A DNA stretch of 64,000 nucleotides from the NCBI GenBank assembly GCA_019113295.1, contig DXHR01000003.1, positions 186,001-250,000 of the forward strand. Direction: 5' to 3'. The stretch is from Candidatus Salinicoccus stercoripullorum. GTDB taxonomy: Bacteria; Bacillota; Bacilli; Staphylococcales; Salinicoccaceae. The notes beneath the pieces are model-generated. The model saw only the letters and a program-made list of their open reading frames with translations. It searched no databases and was not told where the DNA came from. The position numbers and the translations under genes were made by a program. Below are positions 10,195-20,296 of this stretch, piece after piece (positions within the stretch are counted from its first letter, which is position 1; each line of letters begins with the position of its first letter).

Positions 10195-10734
10195 ATGGCT
10201 ATTAAAGGAACGACGATATTTGCCATCCGTCATCAGGAAAGGATGGCAATGGCCGGAGACGGTCAGGTTACGCTCGGCAATCAGGTAGTGATGAAGCATA
10301 CTGCACGGAAGGTCAGACGCCTGTTCGACGATAAAGTCGTAGCGGGCTTTGCGGGCAGTGTAGCGGATGCATTTACACTGTTTGAAAAATTCGAGGGCAA
10401 CCTTCACGCATATAACGGAAATCTGGCGCGTGCTGCTGTTGAACTCGCCAAAGAGTGGAGAGGTGATAAGATCCTCCGGCAGCTCGAGGCGATGCTGATT
10501 GTCATGGATAAGGAGTCCATGCTGCTGGTGAGCGGCACGGGTGAGGTCATCGAGCCGGATGACGGGATACTCGCCATCGGCAGCGGAGGCAACTATGCAC
10601 TGGCTGCCGGACGGGCGATGAAACGTCACGGGGAAGGTCTTGATGCAGAGACGATCGCAAGGGACAGCCTTCAGGTTGCCAGTGAAATATGTGTATTCAC
10701 CAATGATAATATCATTGTGGAAACGATAGATTAA
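10195..10734 (+). CDS. hslV: ATP-dependent protease subunit HslV (ClpQ)
   Basis: A 179-residue peptidase subunit of the HslVU (ClpYQ) proteasome-like protease. After a five-residue propeptide (MAIKG) the mature nucleophile would be Thr6 (TTIFAIRH). [35 protein letters not shown] and IGSGGNYAL are all conserved. It follows xerC by 11 bp with a GAGGTGG site. The propeptide is shorter than in S. aureus. The gene order xerC-hslV-hslU-codY is the standard Firmicutes operon. Confidence 0.96.
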   Translation: MAIKGTTIFAIRHQERMAMAGDGQVTLGNQVVMKHTARKVRRLFDDKVVAGFAGSVADAFTLFEKFEGNLHAYNGNLARAAVELAKEWRGDKILRQLEAMLIVMDKESMLLVSGTGEVIEPDDGILAIGSGGNYALAAGRAMKRHGEGLDAETIARDSLQVASEICVFTNDNIIVETID

Positions 10735-10748
10735 AGGAGCGTCTACAA

Positions 10749-12119
10749 GTGAAACAGAATCTTTCTCCACGTGAGATAACAGCGCGTCTTGATGAGGATA
10801 TCATCGGTCAGGACGGTGCGAAGCGCAAAGTTGCGATAGCAATGCGGAACAGATTCAGGAGGATGCAGCTGGATGATGAGCTGAAAGACGAAGTGATTCC
10901 CAAAAACATTCTTATGATTGGACCGACAGGAGTAGGGAAAACAGAAATAGCGAGACGGATGGCAAAGCTTACAGGAGCGCCGTTCACAAAAGTGGAAGCG
11001 ACGAAGTTCACAGAAGTGGGCTACGTCGGCCGCGATGTTGAAAGTATGGTAAGGGATCTCGTTGAAGCGGGCGTCCGGATTGTCAAGGAAAGGCAGATGG
11101 AGCTCGTCGGCGAAGATGCGGCTAACCTGGCCGAAGAACGGCTGGCCGGCCTGCTTGCGCCGGGGGTGAAGCGCACGAAGCAGTCGAACAACCCTTTTGA
11201 GATGCTCATGAACCAGCAGGGCGGTGAAGAATATGAAGAGGTGACGGATGAAGTGCGCCAAAAGCGCATGTCAATCCGTGAGAAACTGAAGGCCGGGCTC
11301 CTGGAAGATGAAAAAGTGACGGTGGAAGTCGAACAGAGTCAGAATCCGATGGGCATGATGATGCCCGGCATGGATGAAGGCGGCATGCAGGATATGCTGA
11401 AGCAGTTCATGCCGAAGAAAAAGCACAAGCGCACGATGCCTGTTAAAAAGGCCCGTGAATACCTGCAGCGCGAAGAAGCGGAAAAGATCATTGATACCGA
11501 CACGGTGAATTCCGAAGCGATAGAACTTGCAGAAACGATGGGGATCATTTTCATCGATGAGATGGACAAGATCGCCAAAGGCGGGCAGAACTCAGGTGAT
11601 GTTTCGCGTGAAGGGGTCCAGCGGGATATCCTTCCGATTGTTGAAGGCAGTACCATCCAGACCAAATATGGACCGGTGGACACCGATCATATCCTGTTCA
11701 TCGGTGCCGGGGCGTTCCATGTCGCCAAACCGAGCGATCTGATACCGGAGCTCCAGGGACGCTTCCCGATCCGTGTCGAACTGGACAAACTGAAAGCGGA
11801 GGATTTCGAAAATATTTTGAGAGAACCGAGGAGTTCCCTGCTGAAACAGTATGAAGCACTGCTGTCGACAGAAGGCGTAACAATATCTTTCACCGATGAA
11901 GCAGTCAGCGAACTTGCGGAAATCGCATTCGAAGTGAATTCGGATACGGACGATATCGGCGCACGGCGCCTGCATACGATACTCGAGACACTGCTTGAAG
12001 AGCTGCTTTTTGAAGCGAGCGGAATGCAGGGCGCCCACGTTGAAATTACAAGGCAGTACGTAACAGCACGGCTGGACAAAATAAAATCAGACAAGAACCT
12101 GAGCGCATTTATCTTATAA
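10749..12119 (+). CDS. hslU: ATPase subunit HslU (ClpY)
   Basis: A 456-residue AAA+ unfoldase that feeds substrates into HslV. Walker A is GPTGVGKT at residues 58-65, Walker B is [11 protein letters not shown], and the I-domain with a Met-rich segment ([16 protein letters not shown]) lies between them. The C-terminal tail DKNLSAFIL is the HslV-activating end. The start is a GTG at 10749; the AAAGGAG site overlaps the hslV stop region, so the two are probably coupled. Confidence 0.97.
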   Translation: MKQNLSPREITARLDEDIIGQDGAKRKVAIAMRNRFRRMQLDDELKDEVIPKNILMIGPTGVGKTEIARRMAKLTGAPFTKVEATKFTEVGYVGRDVESMVRDLVEAGVRIVKERQMELVGEDAANLAEERLAGLLAPGVKRTKQSNNPFEMLMNQQGGEEYEEVTDEVRQKRMSIREKLKAGLLEDEKVTVEVEQSQNPMGMMMPGMDEGGMQDMLKQFMPKKKHKRTMPVKKAREYLQREEAEKIIDTDTVNSEAIELAETMGIIFIDEMDKIAKGGQNSGDVSREGVQRDILPIVEGSTIQTKYGPVDTDHILFIGAGAFHVAKPSDLIPELQGRFPIRVELDKLKAEDFENILREPRSSLLKQYEALLSTEGVTISFTDEAVSELAEIAFEVNSDTDDIGARRLHTILETLLEELLFEASGMQGAHVEITRQYVTARLDKIKSDKNLSAFIL

Positions 12120-12137
12120 TTATAAAGGAGAAAAAGA

Positions 12138-12908
12138 ATGAGCAGTCTATTACAGAAAACAAGGGAAATCAACAAACTGATACAGGGGAACAAGGGGATC
12201 AAGGTCGACTTCAAGGAAGTATCCGAAATCGTAAGCAGCGTACTCGTATGTAACGCATTCATCGTATCCCGCAAAGGGAAGGTTCTCGGATTCGGCGTAA
12301 ACTCCGAAATCAAGAACCCGAGAATCCGGGAAATGCTCGAAAACCGCAGATTCCCTGACGAGTATGTAAGCAAAATCATGAAGCTCGATGAAACGCACGA
12401 AAACATCAAATTCGAAGATCCGATGACAATCTTCCCGGCAGAAGATTCTTTCCAGGATTCCGAAACATGCATCGTTCCGATCAGCGGCGGCGGTGAACGG
12501 CTGGGTACGCTAATCCTCGGGCGCGTCACTGAAGCGTTCGAGGAAGATGACCTGGTCCTTGCAGAATATGCAGGTACAGTGGTCGGCATGGAAGTGCTGA
12601 GGGAGAAGCAGGAGGAGATCGAGAAGAAAGCGCGCGACAAAGCGAGCATCGCGATGGCGATAAGATCCCTTTCCTATTCAGAGAGGGAGGCGATCGAGCA
12701 CATCTTCGAAGAACTCAATGCAGATGAGGGACTGCTCGTCGCTTCCAAAGTTGCCGACCGCGTGGGCATTACACGTTCAGTCATCGTCAACGCGCTGCGC
12801 AAACTTGAAAGTGCAGGCGTCATCGAGTCAAGGTCACTCGGCATGAAGGGCACATTCATCAAAGTCAAGAAAGAGGACTTCCTTCCGGAACTCAGAAAAG
12901 AAAGCTGA
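12138..12908 (+). CDS. codY: GTP-sensing global repressor CodY
   Basis: A 256-residue regulator that binds GTP and branched-chain amino acids and represses nutrient-response genes. The N-terminal GAF domain covers about residues 1-155 ([16 protein letters not shown]). The C-terminal winged helix includes [21 protein letters not shown], the DNA-recognition segment. Length is close to the usual 257-259. An AAAGGAG site precedes the ATG. It is the last gene of the xerC-hslVU-codY unit, since a strong promoter for rpsB follows. Confidence 0.97.
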   Translation: MSSLLQKTREINKLIQGNKGIKVDFKEVSEIVSSVLVCNAFIVSRKGKVLGFGVNSEIKNPRIREMLENRRFPDEYVSKIMKLDETHENIKFEDPMTIFPAEDSFQDSETCIVPISGGGERLGTLILGRVTEAFEEDDLVLAEYAGTVVGMEVLREKQEEIEKKARDKASIAMAIRSLSYSEREAIEHIFEELNADEGLLVASKVADRVGITRSVIVNALRKLESAGVIESRSLGMKGTFIKVKKEDFLPELRKES

Positions 12909-12917
12909 TTTTAGTGT

Positions 12918-12946
12918 TTGATTTAAAGAGTGGAATATGATATATT
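12918..12946 (+). promoter_or_regulatory. Strong sigma-A promoter of rpsB
   Basis: TTGATT at 12918-12923 and TATATT at 12941-12946 with a 17-bp spacer. This leaves a 5' leader of about 105 nt before the rpsB ATG. Confidence 0.75.
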
Positions 12947-12952
12947 ATTAAA

Positions 12953-13057
12953 CGGCTGAATTACAGCCCACTACACACAGTGCTGCCCATTGCTGACAGG
13001 TGCCGGATGGTCGTCAACATAGCAGTACTGGAGGAAAAACCTGAGGAGGAAATATCA
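12953..13057 (+). promoter_or_regulatory. Structured 5' leader of rpsB
   Basis: The leader holds a short hairpin (GGCTG/CAGCC near 12954-12968) and a long-range pairing in which CAGTGCTG (near 12978) can pair with CAGTACTG (near 13022) through eight base pairs including one G-U. The ribosome site GAGGAGGAA lies downstream. Ribosomal protein genes often carry autoregulatory leaders, so I infer a possible S2-responsive element. I do not recognise a described motif. Confidence 0.4.
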
Positions 13058-13825
13058 ATGGCAGTTATTACTATGAAACAATTGCTTGAAGCTGGTGTAC
13101 ACTTCGGTCACCAGACCCGCCGCTGGAACCCTAAGATGAAGAGATACATCTTCACTGAAAGGAACGGCATCTACATCATCGATCTGCAGAAGACGGTCAA
13201 GAAAGTAGCGGAAGCCTACGACTTCGTGAAAAGCATTTCCGAAGACGGTGGTAAGATCCTGTTTGTAGGTACTAAGAAGCAAGCTCAGGAAGCGATCAGA
13301 GAAGAAGCTGAAAGAGCTGGCCAGCTTTTCGTAAACGAAAGATGGCTCGGTGGTATCCTTACCAACTACAAAACAATCTCCAAGCGTATCAAACGCATCT
13401 CTGAAATCGAAAAGATGGAAGCGGACGGAACGTTTGAAGTACTTCCTAAAAAGGAAGTCACTGAACTTCGCAAAGAGTATGACCGTTTGAACAAATTCCT
13501 AGGCGGAATCCGTGAAATGAAAGAAATGCCTAAGGCGCTCTTCATCGTGGATCCCCGGAAAGAACGCAATGCGATTATGGAAGCTAAAAAACTCAACATT
13601 CCAATCGTTGCAATGGTCGACACTAACTGTGATCCGGACGAAATCGATTATGTCATCCCTGCAAACGACGATGCAATCCGTGCTGTAAGGCTTATGACAA
13701 GCAAAATGGCGGATGCTGTCCTTGAAGGTCAGCAAGGCGTTTCCGATGAGGAAATCGCACAGGAACAGAACATCGACATGTCGGAAGCCTCTGAAGAAGA
13801 GACTGCTGAAGCAGGCGAAAGATAA
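13058..13825 (+). CDS. rpsB: 30S ribosomal protein S2
   Basis: A 255-residue protein beginning [31 protein letters not shown], a diagnostic S2 signature. [27 protein letters not shown] marks the C-terminal half, and the tail is acidic. The frame is open upstream to 12980, but those codons are leader RNA; the ATG at 13058 sits after GAGGAGGAA. A terminator-like hairpin separates it from tsf. Confidence 0.98.
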   Translation: MAVITMKQLLEAGVHFGHQTRRWNPKMKRYIFTERNGIYIIDLQKTVKKVAEAYDFVKSISEDGGKILFVGTKKQAQEAIREEAERAGQLFVNERWLGGILTNYKTISKRIKRISEIEKMEADGTFEVLPKKEVTELRKEYDRLNKFLGGIREMKEMPKALFIVDPRKERNAIMEAKKLNIPIVAMVDTNCDPDEIDYVIPANDDAIRAVRLMTSKMADAVLEGQQGVSDEEIAQEQNIDMSEASEEETAEAGER

Positions 13826-13842
13826 TAAAGTTTTGAAACAAC

Positions 13843-13876
13843 GGTGATAAGTATATTATTCTTATCACCTTTTTTT
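13843..13876 (+). terminator. Terminator or attenuator between rpsB and tsf
   Basis: GGTGATAAG at 13843-13851 pairs perfectly with CTTATCACC at 13861-13869, followed by seven T residues. It lies inside the rpsB-tsf pair and probably lowers or uncouples tsf expression. Confidence 0.88.
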
Positions 13877-13935
13877 AAAGATGGACAGACAGTTTCCATC
13901 GGCATATGAAAAACATTAGTACAGGAGGATGTATT

Positions 13936-14814
13936 ATGGCTATTTCAGCAAAATTAGTTAAAGAACTACGTGAAAAAACAGGCGCGGGCATGATGGACTG
14001 CAAAAAAGCCCTCCAGGAAACTGACGGTGACCTTGATAAAGCGGCTGACTACCTTCGTGAAAAAGGTATCGCCAAAGCTGCCAAAAAGGCAGACCGCATT
14101 GCCGCAGAAGGTCTTGTCGGTGTAAAATCCCGGGGCAACTCCGCAGCAATCGTTGAAATCAACTCTGAAACGGACTTCGTTGCAAGAAACGAAAGCTTCC
14201 AGACTTTGGTCAATGACGTTGCAACCCACATCCTTGAAACAAAACCGGCAGATCTTGAAGCCCTGAATGCTTCTGAAATGAACGGTAAAAAAGTTGAGGA
14301 GATCATCACTGAAGCGGTATCGAAAATCGGTGAAAAGCTGACTCTCAGAAGATTTGCTGTAGCTGAGAAGACAGACAACGACTCATTCGGTGAATACCTC
14401 CACATGGGAGGCCGTATCGGCGTGCTTACAATCGTCGAAGGTTCCACGGATGCTGAGGCTGCTAAAGATGTTGCTATGCATGCAGCTGCACTGAACCCTA
14501 AATATGTTTCAAAAGATGATGTATCCCAGGAAGAACTGGCTCATGAAAGAGAAGTTCTGAAGCATCAGGCCCTGAACGAAGGCAAACCTGAAAACATCGT
14601 AGATAAGATGGTTGAAGGAAGAATGCGCAAGTATCTCGAAGAGATCTGCATCGTCGATCAGCCGTTCGTCAAAGATTCAGATCAGACTGTTGAACAGTTC
14701 CTGAAATCCAAAGGCGGTACGCTTAAAGACTTTATCCGTTTTGAAGTTGGAGAAGGCATCGAGAAGAGAGAAGAAAACTTCGCTGATGAAGTTCTCGGTC
14801 AGGTCAATAAGTAA
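13936..14814 (+). CDS. tsf: Elongation factor Ts
   Basis: A 292-residue nucleotide-exchange factor for EF-Tu. The N-terminal UBA-like domain reads [27 protein letters not shown]; the EF-Tu contact region includes [29 protein letters not shown] marks the second core subdomain. The ATG at 13936 follows ACAGGAGGAT. An upstream in-frame ATG at 13906 lacks a ribosome site. A terminator follows the gene. Confidence 0.98.
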   Translation: MAISAKLVKELREKTGAGMMDCKKALQETDGDLDKAADYLREKGIAKAAKKADRIAAEGLVGVKSRGNSAAIVEINSETDFVARNESFQTLVNDVATHILETKPADLEALNASEMNGKKVEEIITEAVSKIGEKLTLRRFAVAEKTDNDSFGEYLHMGGRIGVLTIVEGSTDAEAAKDVAMHAAALNPKYVSKDDVSQEELAHEREVLKHQALNEGKPENIVDKMVEGRMRKYLEEICIVDQPFVKDSDQTVEQFLKSKGGTLKDFIRFEVGEGIEKREENFADEVLGQVNK

Positions 14815-14816
14815 TG

Positions 14817-14842
14817 AAAAAGACACTTCGGTGTCTTTTTTT
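14817..14842 (+). terminator. Rho-independent terminator after tsf
   Basis: AAAAAGACAC at 14817-14826, a TTCG tetraloop, GTGTCTTTTT at 14831-14840 and further T residues. Confidence 0.93.
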
Positions 14843-14883
14843 CTAAATGAATATTCAACAATAATAGATAAGGATGAAGATAT

Positions 14884-15606
14884 ATGCCTGAAACTTCCAA
14901 ATATAATCGTATCGTACTGAAATTGAGTGGAGAAGCACTGGCGGGGGATGAAGGCTTCGGCATCAATCCGGTGGTCATCAAAAATATTGCAGAGCAGGTT
15001 GCAGAAGCCAAGGAACTCGGTGTAGAGATTGCAGTCATCGTCGGAGGCGGCAACATATGGCGCGGCAAGATCGGGAGCGACCTAGGCATGGACCGTGGAA
15101 CTGCGGATTACATGGGGATGCTTGCCACTGTAATGAACTCCCTGGCACTGCAGGACAGCTTCGAGCAGCTTGGCTGTGAGACACGTGTGCTTACCTCGAT
15201 TGAGATGAAACAGATTGCGGAGCCCTACATCAGAAGACGGGCAATCAGACACCTTGAAAAGGGCCGCATCGTAATCTTCGCAGCAGGCATCGGTAATCCT
15301 TACTTCTCCACTGACACCACTGCGGCGCTCCGTGCGGCGGAGGTGGAGGCGGATGTAATATTGATGGGCAAAAACAATGTGGACGGTGTTTATTCTGCAG
15401 ATCCTAAATTCGACAGTGGTGCCTATAAGTACGATAAACTGACGTATATGGAAATGCTCCAGGAGAACCTCCAGGTGATGGATGCCACAGCTTCATCCTT
15501 TTGTATGGACAATGATATACCGCTTGTGGTATTTTCGATTACAGAAGATGGCAATATCAAGCGTGCTGTGTCCGGTGAGACAATCGGTACGTTTATCAAA
15601 AAGTAA
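14884..15606 (+). CDS. pyrH: Uridylate kinase
   Basis: A 240-residue hexameric UMP kinase of the amino-acid-kinase fold. It makes UDP in pyrimidine synthesis. Visible motifs are [13 protein letters not shown] (phosphate loop), [27 protein letters not shown], and [22 protein letters not shown]. The frr gene follows 15 bp later, as in most bacteria. Confidence 0.97.
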   Translation: MPETSKYNRIVLKLSGEALAGDEGFGINPVVIKNIAEQVAEAKELGVEIAVIVGGGNIWRGKIGSDLGMDRGTADYMGMLATVMNSLALQDSFEQLGCETRVLTSIEMKQIAEPYIRRRAIRHLEKGRIVIFAAGIGNPYFSTDTTAALRAAEVEADVILMGKNNVDGVYSADPKFDSGAYKYDKLTYMEMLQENLQVMDATASSFCMDNDIPLVVFSITEDGNIKRAVSGETIGTFIKK

Positions 15607-15621
15607 TGGGAGAGAAAGACA

Positions 15622-16179
15622 ATGAGTGAAGCAGTATTGAAAGATGCAAAAGGGAAGATGCAGAAATCCCTTGAAAGCCTGCAGCGTGATCTTGCGGCAA
15701 TCCGTACAGGACATGCCAATGCAAACATGCTCGATCGTGTGACAGTGGACTACTACGGCGCACCGACACCAATCAACCAGCTCGCGGGGATTGCGGTGCC
15801 TGAAGCACGCATGCTTACAGTGACACCTTACGACAAAGGTTCTGTCGATGATGTACTGAAAGCGATCCAGCAGGCCGACCTTGGCGTCAATCCGACAAGC
15901 GACGGCACGATGATCCGCATCACTGTACCACAGCTGACTGAAGAACGCCGCAAAGAATTCGTCAAGGATGCACGCCGGGAAGGTGAAAACGCCAAAGTGG
16001 CCATCCGCAATATCCGCCGTGACGCCAATGATGAATTCAAGAAGATGGAAAAAGACGGCGATATCAGTGAAGATGAGCTGAGAGGATACAATGATGACGT
16101 CCAGGGGCTCACTGATGATTTCATCGCAAAAGTCGACTCTGCATGTGATGATAAAGAGAAGGATATCTTGGAAGTTTAA
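15622..16179 (+). CDS. frr: Ribosome recycling factor
   Basis: A 185-residue L-shaped factor that splits post-termination ribosomes with [33 protein letters not shown] and the C-terminal helix [24 protein letters not shown] are typical, and the length equals the family norm. It is co-transcribed with pyrH and closed by a terminator. Confidence 0.98.
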   Translation: MSEAVLKDAKGKMQKSLESLQRDLAAIRTGHANANMLDRVTVDYYGAPTPINQLAGIAVPEARMLTVTPYDKGSVDDVLKAIQQADLGVNPTSDGTMIRITVPQLTEERRKEFVKDARREGENAKVAIRNIRRDANDEFKKMEKDGDISEDELRGYNDDVQGLTDDFIAKVDSACDDKEKDILEV

Positions 16180-16189
16180 TCTATCCTTT

Positions 16190-16218
16190 ACAGGCGGGAT
16201 TTCCTGCCTGTTTTTTTA
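16190..16218 (+). terminator. Rho-independent terminator after frr
   Basis: ACAGGC at 16190-16195 pairs with GCCTGT at 16206-16211, with an inner GG/CC extension, then a T run. Confidence 0.85.
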
Positions 16219-16247
16219 TGCCCCCCGCTTCGCAGGGGATAAAGTGA

Positions 16248-16276
16248 TTGAGGACAGTTTGCTCTCGATGTATACT
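16248..16276 (+). promoter_or_regulatory. Probable sigma-A promoter of the uppS-cdsA-dxr-rseP-proS unit
   Basis: TTGAGG at 16248-16253 and TATACT at 16271-16276 with a 17-bp spacer, 30 bp before the uppS ATG. A second AT-rich element (ATATAAT at 16282-16288) follows closely. It restarts transcription after the frr terminator. Confidence 0.6.
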
Positions 16277-16305
16277 ATTAAATATAATGCTTTTGGAGGA
16301 TTAAC

Positions 16306-17058
16306 ATGTTTGGTTGGAAAAAGCAGAAGCAATCAGCTGGGACAAGGGTACTGCCGGAACATATCGCGATCATCATGGATGGCAACGGCAGATACGCCAA
16401 ACAAAGGAACAGACCGAGGATCAATGGCCACTATGAGGGTATGCAGAATGTCAAACGTATCACAAGACATGCATCGGACATCGGCATCAAGTATTTGACG
16501 CTCTATGCTTTTTCCACAGAGAACTGGAGCCGGCCGAAAAGCGAAGTCAGCTACTTGATGAAACTGCCCGGGGATTTCCTCGGAGCGTTTCTCCCTGAAC
16601 TTATCGAAAAAAATGTTAAAGTGAAAACGATAGGGAACGGTGACTCACTGCCTGACCATACTGTGAAAGCAGTGGCGGAAGCTGTAGAGAAGACAAAGGG
16701 AAATACCGGTCTGACACTCGTTTTCGCACTGAACTACGGCGGCCGTGATGAACTGATCAGAGGCATAAAGGAAATTGCCGCAGAAGTCTCGACAGGAAAA
16801 CTGGATATTGAAGATATCGGCCGGGAAACTGTAGATGCACATCTATACACCAAGCATATGCCGGAACCGGAAATGATGATCCGCACCAGCGGTGAATACC
16901 GCCTGAGCAACTTCCTGCTCTGGCAATCATCCTACAGTGAATTATTCTTCACAGATACATTGTGGCCGGAATTTACAGCAGATGAACTTGATGAAATGAT
17001 TTCACAGTATCAGAAACGGTCAAGAAGGTTCGGAGGCCTGGACGAAGAGGAGGTATAA
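16306..17058 (+). CDS. uppS: Undecaprenyl diphosphate synthase (isoprenyl transferase)
   Basis: A 250-residue cis-prenyltransferase that makes the C55 carrier for peptidoglycan and teichoic acid. The [14 protein letters not shown] segment has catalytic Asp25. [21 protein letters not shown] and [20 protein letters not shown] complete the signature. It starts after a GGAGGA site and is followed by cdsA 1 nt later. Its product is the carrier that the csbB-gtcA-yfhO genes would use. Confidence 0.97.
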   Translation: MFGWKKQKQSAGTRVLPEHIAIIMDGNGRYAKQRNRPRINGHYEGMQNVKRITRHASDIGIKYLTLYAFSTENWSRPKSEVSYLMKLPGDFLGAFLPELIEKNVKVKTIGNGDSLPDHTVKAVAEAVEKTKGNTGLTLVFALNYGGRDELIRGIKEIAAEVSTGKLDIEDIGRETVDAHLYTKHMPEPEMMIRTSGEYRLSNFLLWQSSYSELFFTDTLWPEFTADELDEMISQYQKRSRRFGGLDEEEV

Positions 17059-17059
17059 C

Positions 17060-17848
17060 ATGAAGACAAGAACAATCACAGCCATAATCGCCCTGCTGCT
17101 GTTCATCCCGATGGTGGTGATCGGCTCTTGGCCCATGCTCATTTTAGTCTACCTTCTTGCTTATACAGCCCTTTATGAAATATTGAAGATGAACCGCATA
17201 CATATCCTGTCCATTCCCGGCATGCTCTCCATGATCGCATTGTTCATCGTCATGGTGCCGCATGAAAACTATGCGCCGAACATCTCGGTTTTCCAGGGTG
17301 ACATGATCATCGGGATGGCACTCGTCATGCTGAGTTTCACGGTCGTGAGCAAAAACAGGTTTTCATTCGTTGACATGGGTTTCTGTATACTTGCAGTAGC
17401 CTATGTGGGCATTGGTTTCATGTATTTTTATGAAACCCGCGAAGCAGGCCTGATATATATACTTTACGGGCTGCTCATCGTCTGGGTGACGGATACAGGC
17501 GCCTACCTGTTCGGCAGGGCGATCGGGAGAAGGAAACTCTGGCCACAGATCAGCCCCAATAAGACCATCGAAGGTTTTCTGGGCGGGATACTGTGCAGCC
17601 TGCTTCTTGCACTCCTTTTCTGGGTGACAGGCTGGATACAGGGGACGAACATATTCCTATTCGTTTTCCTGACGATGATACTGAGCATGTTCGGCCAGCT
17701 CGGAGACCTGGTCGAGTCCGCACTGAAGCGCCATTTTGATGTTAAGGATTCAGGCAGGCTGCTGCCGGGCCACGGAGGGGTTCTCGACCGCTTTGACAGC
17801 TTCATCTTCGTGCTCCCACTGATGAACATACTGCCGCTCATAAATTAA
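17060..17848 (+). CDS. cdsA: Phosphatidate cytidylyltransferase
   Basis: A 262-residue integral membrane enzyme making CDP-diacylglycerol, the precursor used by PgsA (44961-45548). It has about seven to eight membrane segments, the middle motif [27 protein letters not shown], and the family signature near the C-terminus ([13 protein letters not shown] then [14 protein letters not shown]). Confidence 0.96.
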   Translation: MKTRTITAIIALLLFIPMVVIGSWPMLILVYLLAYTALYEILKMNRIHILSIPGMLSMIALFIVMVPHENYAPNISVFQGDMIIGMALVMLSFTVVSKNRFSFVDMGFCILAVAYVGIGFMYFYETREAGLIYILYGLLIVWVTDTGAYLFGRAIGRRKLWPQISPNKTIEGFLGGILCSLLLALLFWVTGWIQGTNIFLFVFLTMILSMFGQLGDLVESALKRHFDVKDSGRLLPGHGGVLDRFDSFIFVLPLMNILPLIN

Positions 17849-17871
17849 GAGATTGATAAGGTGAATGATAT

Positions 17872-18996
17872 ATGAAAAAGATATCCATACTCGGTGCGAC
17901 GGGGTCCGTAGGAACCCAGGCACTCGAAGTGATCAGCTCCAATCCGGAGTCGTTTTCACTCTGCAGCATTTCAGCAGGCAGGAACATAGCAAAATTGGAA
18001 GAGATCATTGAAGAATTCAGGCCCTCCCTTGTCAGTGTGATGGACGACAATGCCAGGAAATCATTGGCATCAAAATACACTGAGATTGAATTTTTATCGG
18101 GGAAGGAAGGTCTTCTCGCCATAGCGGATGATGATGCCGACATGCTGTTGACGGCGATTATGGGCAGCATCGGTCTTGAACCCACCCTGGCTGCAATAGA
18201 TGCAGGTAAAGACATCGCGCTCGCAAACAAGGAGACACTTGTCGCCGCCGGGGAAACCGTGATGGCACGGGCGGAGGAAAAGGGTGTGGAGATCGTGCCT
18301 GTGGATTCCGAACATTCCGCCGTTTTCCAGTGTCTGCGCGGCGAAAGGCTGAGTGAGATGAAACGCATCATACTGACAGCAAGCGGTGGATCCTTCAGAG
18401 ATTTCACACGGGAGGAACTTTCCGGGGTCACGCTTGGAATGGCACTCAATCACCCGAACTGGTCGATGGGACAGAAAATTACAATCGATTCCGCCACAAT
18501 GATGAATAAAGGTCTGGAAGTTATAGAGGCGAAATGGCTTTTCAATGCTGATGTGGACCAGATTTCAACGATACTCCACAGGGAGAGCATCATCCATTCC
18601 ATGGTGGAATTCAATGACAACAGCATTATGGCACAGATGGGCACAGCGGACATGAAGACAGCGATACAGTTCGCCTTCAGTCATCCGGACAGGCTGCCGG
18701 CATCCAATCCGATGGACTTGGATGCCATGGCACAACTCAATTTCCGTCCGATGGACCTCGAGCGTTTTAAAATGCTCCAATTTGCCTATGATGCAATCCG
18801 CACAGGCGGCACAATGCCGGCAGTGATGAATGCAGCGAACGAATATGCAGTCGCAAAATTCCTGGATGGTGAAATATCTTTTACAGATATAGAAAAGGTA
18901 GTAGAATTACGGATGAATGACCACAAACCGGTACAGAATCCGGATCTTGAAACCATTCTTTATTACGATCGGCTGTACAAGTCCGATATGAGGTGA
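17872..18996 (+). CDS. dxr: 1-deoxy-D-xylulose 5-phosphate reductoisomerase
   Basis: A 374-residue NADPH enzyme of the non-mevalonate isoprenoid pathway. ILGATGSVGTQ is the NADPH site, ALANKETLVAAGE and VPVDSEHSAVFQCL hold metal and substrate ligands, and LTASGGSF with NHPNWSMGQKITIDSATMMNKG follow. S. aureus uses the mevalonate pathway for isoprenoid precursors and typically lacks dxr, so this is a notable metabolic difference, consistent with Bacillus-like or Salinicoccus-type metabolism. Its place between cdsA and rseP matches Bacillus. Confidence 0.95.
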   Translation: MKKISILGATGSVGTQALEVISSNPESFSLCSISAGRNIAKLEEIIEEFRPSLVSVMDDNARKSLASKYTEIEFLSGKEGLLAIADDDADMLLTAIMGSIGLEPTLAAIDAGKDIALANKETLVAAGETVMARAEEKGVEIVPVDSEHSAVFQCLRGERLSEMKRIILTASGGSFRDFTREELSGVTLGMALNHPNWSMGQKITIDSATMMNKGLEVIEAKWLFNADVDQISTILHRESIIHSMVEFNDNSIMAQMGTADMKTAIQFAFSHPDRLPASNPMDLDAMAQLNFRPMDLERFKMLQFAYDAIRTGGTMPAVMNAANEYAVAKFLDGEISFTDIEKVVELRMNDHKPVQNPDLETILYYDRLYKSDMR

Positions 18997-19000
18997 TTAA

Positions 19001-20284
19001 ATGATCGGCATTTTAGCATTCATAGTTGTTTTCGGTGTGCTTGTGACCGTGCACGAACTGGGACATATGATCGTGGCAAAACGTTCCGGAATCATGTGCC
19101 CCGAATTTGCCATCGGCATGGGCCCGAAACTCTTTTCATATAAATACAACGATACACAGTATACGCTCCGGCTGCTGCCGATCGGCGGATATGTCCGCAT
19201 GGCTGCCGACGAGATGGAAGTCAATCCATTGAATTCCGGTATGCGGATACAGCTCAAAGTGAATGACAGAAACGAAATCACCCACATCATTCTTGATGAT
19301 AAGCATAACTTCACACATATTGAGGAAGTTGAAGTGGTCGAATCTGACATCAAAGACGGAATGACTGTAAAGGCACTGAGACTGCATGACAATGAGGAAG
19401 TAAGCTACAGCATTGCCCATGAAGCCTATTTTGTTCAGAACTCAGAACTGGAGCGCATCGCACCGAGAACTGCAAGATTCGAATCCAAATCGGTCTTTGC
19501 AAGATTCATGACACTGTTTGCCGGACCGGCGATGAACTTCGTCCTTGCATTCGTATTGTTCACACTGCTCTTCTATATCAACGGCAAGCCGACGGAAGAA
19601 CCGGTAGTGGGTGTGGTTGCGGATGATACTCCTGCTGAGGATGCGGGACTCGAGGAAGGGGACAGGCTGCTCACCATCAACGGCACCGAAGTTGACAGCT
19701 GGGACCACATGTCACAGATCATTCAGAATGAAGGGGAGTCGGAACTCGATATCGTCGTTCAGAATGACGGTGAGGAAAGGACACTTGAGATGACCCCTGT
19801 CGTCGACACGACGGAACTGCCCGATGGTGAGACGGTGGACAGGCTGATCATCGGCATCGGTGCCGCAAATGAACACGGTACGTTGTCACCGCTATGGTGG
19901 GGCGTGCAGCAGACCTACGAAATGGGGACGATGATTTTCCATCTTGTCGTCGATATGTTCATCAGCATATTCGAAGGAACATTCTCTTTTGATATGCTGA
20001 ATGGACCTGTTGGCATATACAAAGTCACCGAAGAGGTGGCGGCCCAGGGGCTGATGACGCTGATCAACTTTACAGCAGTACTGAGTGTCAACCTTGGCAT
20101 AATGAACCTGCTGCCGATCCCTGCCCTTGACGGGGGCCGCATCCTGTTCGTGCTATATGAGGGCATATTCAGGAAACCGCTCAACAAGAAAGTGGAGATC
20201 AATATCCAGCTCATCGGCGTGCTGTTCGTATTGATGGTTATGATACTGGTAACATGGAACGACATAAAAACATTTTTCCTTTAG
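19001..20284 (+). CDS. rseP: Site-2 zinc metalloprotease RseP (RasP)
   Basis: A 427-residue intramembrane protease that cleaves membrane-bound anti-sigma factors and signal-peptide remnants. HELGH at residues 18-22 binds zinc; a PDZ domain occupies the middle (VVADDTPAEDAGLEEGDRLL); the third metal ligand lies in PIPALDGGRILF near the C-terminus. Membrane segments flank these. It starts 4 bp after dxr, with AGGTGA as ribosome site. Confidence 0.95.
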   Translation: MIGILAFIVVFGVLVTVHELGHMIVAKRSGIMCPEFAIGMGPKLFSYKYNDTQYTLRLLPIGGYVRMAADEMEVNPLNSGMRIQLKVNDRNEITHIILDDKHNFTHIEEVEVVESDIKDGMTVKALRLHDNEEVSYSIAHEAYFVQNSELERIAPRTARFESKSVFARFMTLFAGPAMNFVLAFVLFTLLFYINGKPTEEPVVGVVADDTPAEDAGLEEGDRLLTINGTEVDSWDHMSQIIQNEGESELDIVVQNDGEERTLEMTPVVDTTELPDGETVDRLIIGIGAANEHGTLSPLWWGVQQTYEMGTMIFHLVVDMFISIFEGTFSFDMLNGPVGIYKVTEEVAAQGLMTLINFTAVLSVNLGIMNLLPIPALDGGRILFVLYEGIFRKPLNKKVEINIQLIGVLFVLMVMILVTWNDIKTFFL

Positions 20285-20296
20285 GAGTGAAGTCCA

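Noticed and set aside
11687..12649. A 320-residue minus-strand frame opposite hslU and codY
   Set aside because: It is antisense to two certain genes, Ser-rich in the way of shadow frames, and has no ribosome site.
12980..13057. A 26-residue N-terminal extension of S2
   Set aside because: The residues are unlike any S2, and the conserved start [11 protein letters not shown] follows a strong ribosome site at 13044-13051.
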